64,000 bases of DNA from Asanoa siamensis. GTDB lineage: Bacteria > Actinomycetota > Actinomycetes > Mycobacteriales > Micromonosporaceae. This document shows positions 61,208 to 64,000 of this stretch, piece after piece. The stretch is taken from the NCBI RefSeq assembly GCF_016862555.1, contig NZ_BONE01000009.1, positions 62,001-126,000 of the forward strand, read 5' to 3'. The number at the start of each line of letters is the position of its first letter. Positions within the stretch are counted from its first letter, which is position 1. Position numbers and translations under genes: made by a program. The notes under the pieces are model-generated. The model saw nothing but the letters and a program-made list of their open reading frames with translations, was not told the DNA's origin and did not search any database.

Positions 61208-62755
61208 GTGCCGCACGTACCCGGAACCATCCCCCGTGTCCTGACCGCGGCCGCCGTGTTAGCGGCGGTCACCGTGGTGGCGACCGGTCAACCCGCCGCC
61301 GCCACATCCGCGCACACACCGGCGACCCTGGTCCAGAAGGTCACCGGACCCGACTCACCGAACGACACCTGGGGCCGCTGGAACGTCAAGGCCACCGACC
61401 TCGGCATCATGTGGGACAACGGATCGGGCCAGGTGCTGACCGCCTTCGGCGACACCTTCGGCGACGCCTGGGTCGGTCCGGGCGGCGGCGGGTTCGGCCC
61501 CGGCGACGTCAACTGGCGCAGCAACGTCCTGCTCCGCTCGACCGACACCAACCTGTCCGACGGCATGAGCTTCGCGAGCGCGGTCATCGGCGCCGACGGC
61601 CGGGCCCGGGAGGTCGTGCCAGGCCTGCACCAGGGCAACGACGACGGCGGCGAGGTCACGAAGATTCCCACCGCCGGCATCGCGGTCGGCAGCCGGCAGT
61701 ACATGTCGTTCATGTCGGTGCGCCACTGGGGCGTGCCCGGCCAGTGGGACACCAACTACGCGCGGATCGCCTACTCCGACGACAACGGCAACACCTGGGT
61801 CACCAGCGGCACGCCCACCTGGAACAACCCGGGCGGCACCAACCGCTTCCAGCAGCAGGCGTTCGTCCGCAACGGCGGCTACGTCTACGTCTACGGCACG
61901 CCGAGCGGCCGGCTCGGCAGCCTCTACGTCGCCCGGGTGCCCGAGGCGCAGGTGCTGACCCAGAGCGCGTACCGCTACTGGAACGGCAGCGCGTGGGTCG
62001 CCACCGAGTCGGCCGCGACCGCGATCGTCTCCGGACCGGTGGCCGAACTCTCGGTGCGCTACGACAGCTACAGCGCCAAGTGGCTGATGATGTATCTGCG
62101 CGGCGAGGACATCGTGCTGCAGAGCGCCACCAGCCCCACCGGGGCGTGGAGCGCGCCGCAGATCGCGGTCAGCTCGGCCGACTACCCCGGTCTCTACGGC
62201 GGCTTCTTCCACCCGTGGAGCGCCAACGGCACGCTCTACTTCCTGATGTCGCAGTGGAACCCGTACAACGTCTATCTGATGAAGGTGTCCATCAACACCG
62301 CGGGTCAGATCGTCAAGCCCAACCTGGTCGGCGACCCGAGCTTCGAGCGGGGAGCGTTGAACGGCAGCGGGACGGGCGGCTTCTGGGCCTGCACCGGCAA
62401 CTGCGGCATCGACAACGCGCGGTGGGGCTACTCGGGCGACCGGAACGCCTACGCCCGCTACAACAGCGGCTGGCAGGACGTGCACCAGACGGTGCCGGTG
62501 GCCGCCAACACGACCTACCAGCTCACCGGGTACCTGCGCACGTCACCCAACAGCGACAACGGCTTCTTCGGCGTACGCAGCACGGCGAACGCGGTCATCG
62601 GCGAGGTGAACTACCGGGCGGTCGGGCCGTGGACCCGGTTCACCGTCACGTTCAACAGCGGCTCCCGCACGTCCGTCGTGGTCTACGGGGGCGTCTGGAC
62701 CGACCACGGCGACATCTGGGTGCAACTCGACGACGTCTCGCTCAGCGCGGTCTGA
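61208..62755 (+). CDS. Secreted DUF4185 (GH183-type) endo-D-arabinanase
   Basis: 515 residues. A Sec signal peptide (TAAAVLAAVTVVATGQPAAAT) is followed by the DUF4185 five-bladed-propeller-like region: GIMWDNGSGQVLTAFGDTFGDAW, WRSNVLLRSTDTNLSDGM, KIPTAGIAVGSRQYMSFMSVRHWG, YGGFFHPWSANGTLYFLMSQWNPYNVYLMKV. A C-terminal carbohydrate-binding-like domain starts near NLVGDPSFERG (about residue 375). DUF4185 proteins have been assigned to GH183, endo-acting on D-arabinan of arabinogalactan and lipoarabinomannan. Being exported, it would make oligosaccharides for the importer and the cytoplasmic exo-enzymes. Confidence 0.88.
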   Translation: MPHVPGTIPRVLTAAAVLAAVTVVATGQPAAATSAHTPATLVQKVTGPDSPNDTWGRWNVKATDLGIMWDNGSGQVLTAFGDTFGDAWVGPGGGGFGPGDVNWRSNVLLRSTDTNLSDGMSFASAVIGADGRAREVVPGLHQGNDDGGEVTKIPTAGIAVGSRQYMSFMSVRHWGVPGQWDTNYARIAYSDDNGNTWVTSGTPTWNNPGGTNRFQQQAFVRNGGYVYVYGTPSGRLGSLYVARVPEAQVLTQSAYRYWNGSAWVATESAATAIVSGPVAELSVRYDSYSAKWLMMYLRGEDIVLQSATSPTGAWSAPQIAVSSADYPGLYGGFFHPWSANGTLYFLMSQWNPYNVYLMKVSINTAGQIVKPNLVGDPSFERGALNGSGTGGFWACTGNCGIDNARWGYSGDRNAYARYNSGWQDVHQTVPVAANTTYQLTGYLRTSPNSDNGFFGVRSTANAVIGEVNYRAVGPWTRFTVTFNSGSRTSVVVYGGVWTDHGDIWVQLDDVSLSAV

Positions 62756-62757
62756 GT

Positions 62758-62810
62758 GAAAGGAACGGTCCGTTCTTAACGCATAGCGTTAAGAACGGAC
62801 CGTTCCTTTC
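62758..62810. terminator. Perfect 25-bp-stem terminator hairpin
   Basis: Arms of 25 bases (62758-62782 and 62786-62810) are perfectly complementary around the loop ATA. Each arm starts or ends with GAAAGG/CCTTTC and contains GAACGG and TTAACG. It lies between convergent genes. Confidence 0.85.
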
Positions 62811-62813
62811 GCC

Positions 62814-63635
62814 TCACTTGATGCCGCTGATCCGCACGCCGTTGACGATGAACCGCTGGAAGACGAGCAGCAGCAGGATGGTGGGCAACGACGCGAGCGT
62901 CGAGCCGGCCATCAGCATGCCCCAGTCGTTGCCGCGGGCCGACCGGAACGTGCCGAGGAACTGCATGATCTGAGTCAGGTTCGGGTCGGTGATGGTCAGG
63001 ATCGGCCACACGTACGCGTTCCAGAAGGCCAGATAGGACGCGATGCCCATGACCACGAACGGCGCGGCCGACTGCGGCAGGAACAGCTTCAGGAAGATCT
63101 GCCAGCGGCTGGCACCGTCGATCATCGCCGCCTCCTCCACCGCCACCGGGAAACCCAGGTAGAACTGGCGGATGAAGAACATCTGCGCGCCGGACGCGAC
63201 GCCCGGGATGATCAGCACGGCCATCGTGTTCAGCATGCCGAGCTTCGTCACGACCATGAAGGACGTCAGCAGGATGGCCATCATGGGGATGAACATCGGC
63301 ATGACACAGTAGACCCACCAGAACCGCTTGCCGCGGAACTCGAGGCGGGCGAAGGCGTACGCGGCGAGCGAGTTCACGACGAGGCTCAGCGCGGTGAAGA
63401 TGAGCGCGCCGGCGAACGTGACGCCCATCGCCCGCGTGAACTCCGGGTCGCGCGCGATGTCGACGTAGTTGTCGAACCGCCACATGTCCGGGAAGAACTG
63501 GAACGGCGAGCGGAGCACCTCGTTGCGGCCCTTGAAGCCGGCGATGGCCATCCACGCCAACGGGAACAGCACGCTGACGGTGATCAGCACGACGAGCACG
63601 GCGGACGCGGTCCGCTGGAAGAGACGCGGTGTCAT
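62814..63635 (-). CDS. Carbohydrate ABC transporter permease (MalG/LacG type)
   Basis: 273 residues with six membrane helices. The EAA loop is EEAAMIDGASRWQIFLKLFLP near residues 180-200, and FIVNGVRISGIK is the typical MalG end. It is paired with the second permease 8 nt upstream. The binding protein and ATPase genes are presumably beyond base 64000. It probably imports arabino-oligosaccharides released by the DUF4185 enzyme (inference from position). Confidence 0.92.
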   Translation of the reverse strand: MTPRLFQRTASAVLVVLITVSVLFPLAWMAIAGFKGRNEVLRSPFQFFPDMWRFDNYVDIARDPEFTRAMGVTFAGALIFTALSLVVNSLAAYAFARLEFRGKRFWWVYCVMPMFIPMMAILLTSFMVVTKLGMLNTMAVLIIPGVASGAQMFFIRQFYLGFPVAVEEAAMIDGASRWQIFLKLFLPQSAAPFVVMGIASYLAFWNAYVWPILTITDPNLTQIMQFLGTFRSARGNDWGMLMAGSTLASLPTILLLLVFQRFIVNGVRISGIK

Positions 63636-63643
63636 GGCTTCTC

Positions 63644-64000
63644 CTAGCCGTCGATGGCCTTGTCGGACCGGACGAGCCGGAAGACGACCGCCGAGATCGC
63701 CCCGATCACCACGAACAGCAGCAGCGAGGCGGTCAGTGAGTAGCTGGTCGCGTACGGGGTGACGTCCCGGAAGGTGTTGAAGATGTAGAGGTTCGGGGTG
63801 TTGGTCGCCTCCGACGGGCCGCCGTTCGTCATGATCAGCGGCAGGTCGATCATCTGGATCGCCAGCGTGAAGCCGGTGACGAACAGATACAGCAGCACGT
63901 TCTTGAGCAGCGGCAGCGTGACGTACCAGAGGCGGGCGAAGAACCCCGCGCCGTCCAGCGCCGCCTGCTCGTAGTAGCTCTCCGGGATGTCGAGCAGCGC
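63644..64000 (-). CDS. Carbohydrate ABC transporter permease (MalF type), cut by the window
   Basis: Only the last 118 residues are seen. PESYYEQAALDGAGFFARLWYVTLPLLKN is the EAA loop of inner-membrane sugar permeases, followed by LPLIMTNGGPSEATNTPNLYIFNTFRDVTPYATSYSLTASLLLFVVI. It is the upstream partner of the MalG-type gene. The start lies beyond the window. Confidence 0.9.
   Translation of the reverse strand, partial: ALLDIPESYYEQAALDGAGFFARLWYVTLPLLKNVLLYLFVTGFTLAIQMIDLPLIMTNGGPSEATNTPNLYIFNTFRDVTPYATSYSLTASLLLFVVIGAISAVVFRLVRSDKAIDG

Overview
The DNA is very GC-rich, with GTG/TTG starts, frequent 4-nt ATGA/GTGA gene overlaps and strong GC hairpin terminators. This points to a filamentous actinomycete, most likely of the Micromonosporaceae type; that placement is an inference from style and gene content. 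Three blocks can be separated.

Block 1 (before base 1 to about 48.7 kb) is an enediyne natural-product gene cluster. Its core is a minus-strand, translationally coupled operon at 25057-37134: E4 (UnbV-like), E5 (UnbU-like), the enediyne polyketide synthase PKSE (KS-AT-ACP-KR-DH-PPTase), the E10 hot-dog thioesterase, an E6-type flavin reductase, a cytochrome P450 and an O-methyltransferase. Around it lie two DUF1702 (UnbL-type) genes, two tandem AhpD-like genes, a membrane protein with a CopC-like protein, a DUF5987/GMC oxidoreductase pair, an SgcF-type epoxide hydrolase, an SgcJ-like NTF2 protein, and AraC and MerR regulators. At the left edge a second, iterative type I PKS (NcsB/6-MSAS type, cut by the window) diverges from an aryl-AMP/CoA ligase. 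This suggests that an aromatic acid made by this PKS is activated and attached to the enediyne. The epoxide hydrolase plus the aromatic-acid arm resemble nine-membered enediynes such as neocarzinostatin or maduropeptin more than ten-membered ones, but the window does not settle this. A P450 / alpha-beta hydrolase / P450 operon, a TetR-controlled MFS exporter and VOC protein (possible self-protection), and a putative polyprenyl-phosphate sugar pathway (nucleotidyltransferase, two SDR enzymes, GT39, GT2-GtrA, ChbG deacetylase, two methyltransferases) sit inside the cluster. A small insertion at 4.66-6.9 kb carries an XRE/ImmA-IrrE protease gene, an unknown partner and a decayed DUF2188 gene.

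Block 2 (about 48.7-52.4 kb) holds ordinary accessory genes: an SCP2-domain protein, a secreted GH27 alpha-galactosidase with NEW3 and NPCBM domains, a hypothetical protein and a DUF488 protein.

Block 3 (52.4-64 kb) looks like a complete D-arabinan utilisation locus. It has a secreted DUF4185 (GH183, endo-D-arabinanase family) protein, a DUF2961 (GH172) enzyme, a GH116 enzyme, a fucose/arabinose-isomerase-like protein, an FGGY sugar kinase, a LacI repressor, an ABC sugar permease pair and one unknown protein. Two matching palindromes (core AAATCGATT) in front of the kinase operon and the GH172 gene look like the LacI operators. The inferred flow is: polymer cut outside the cell, oligosaccharide import, D-arabinose release, isomerisation to D-ribulose, and phosphorylation into the pentose-phosphate pathway.
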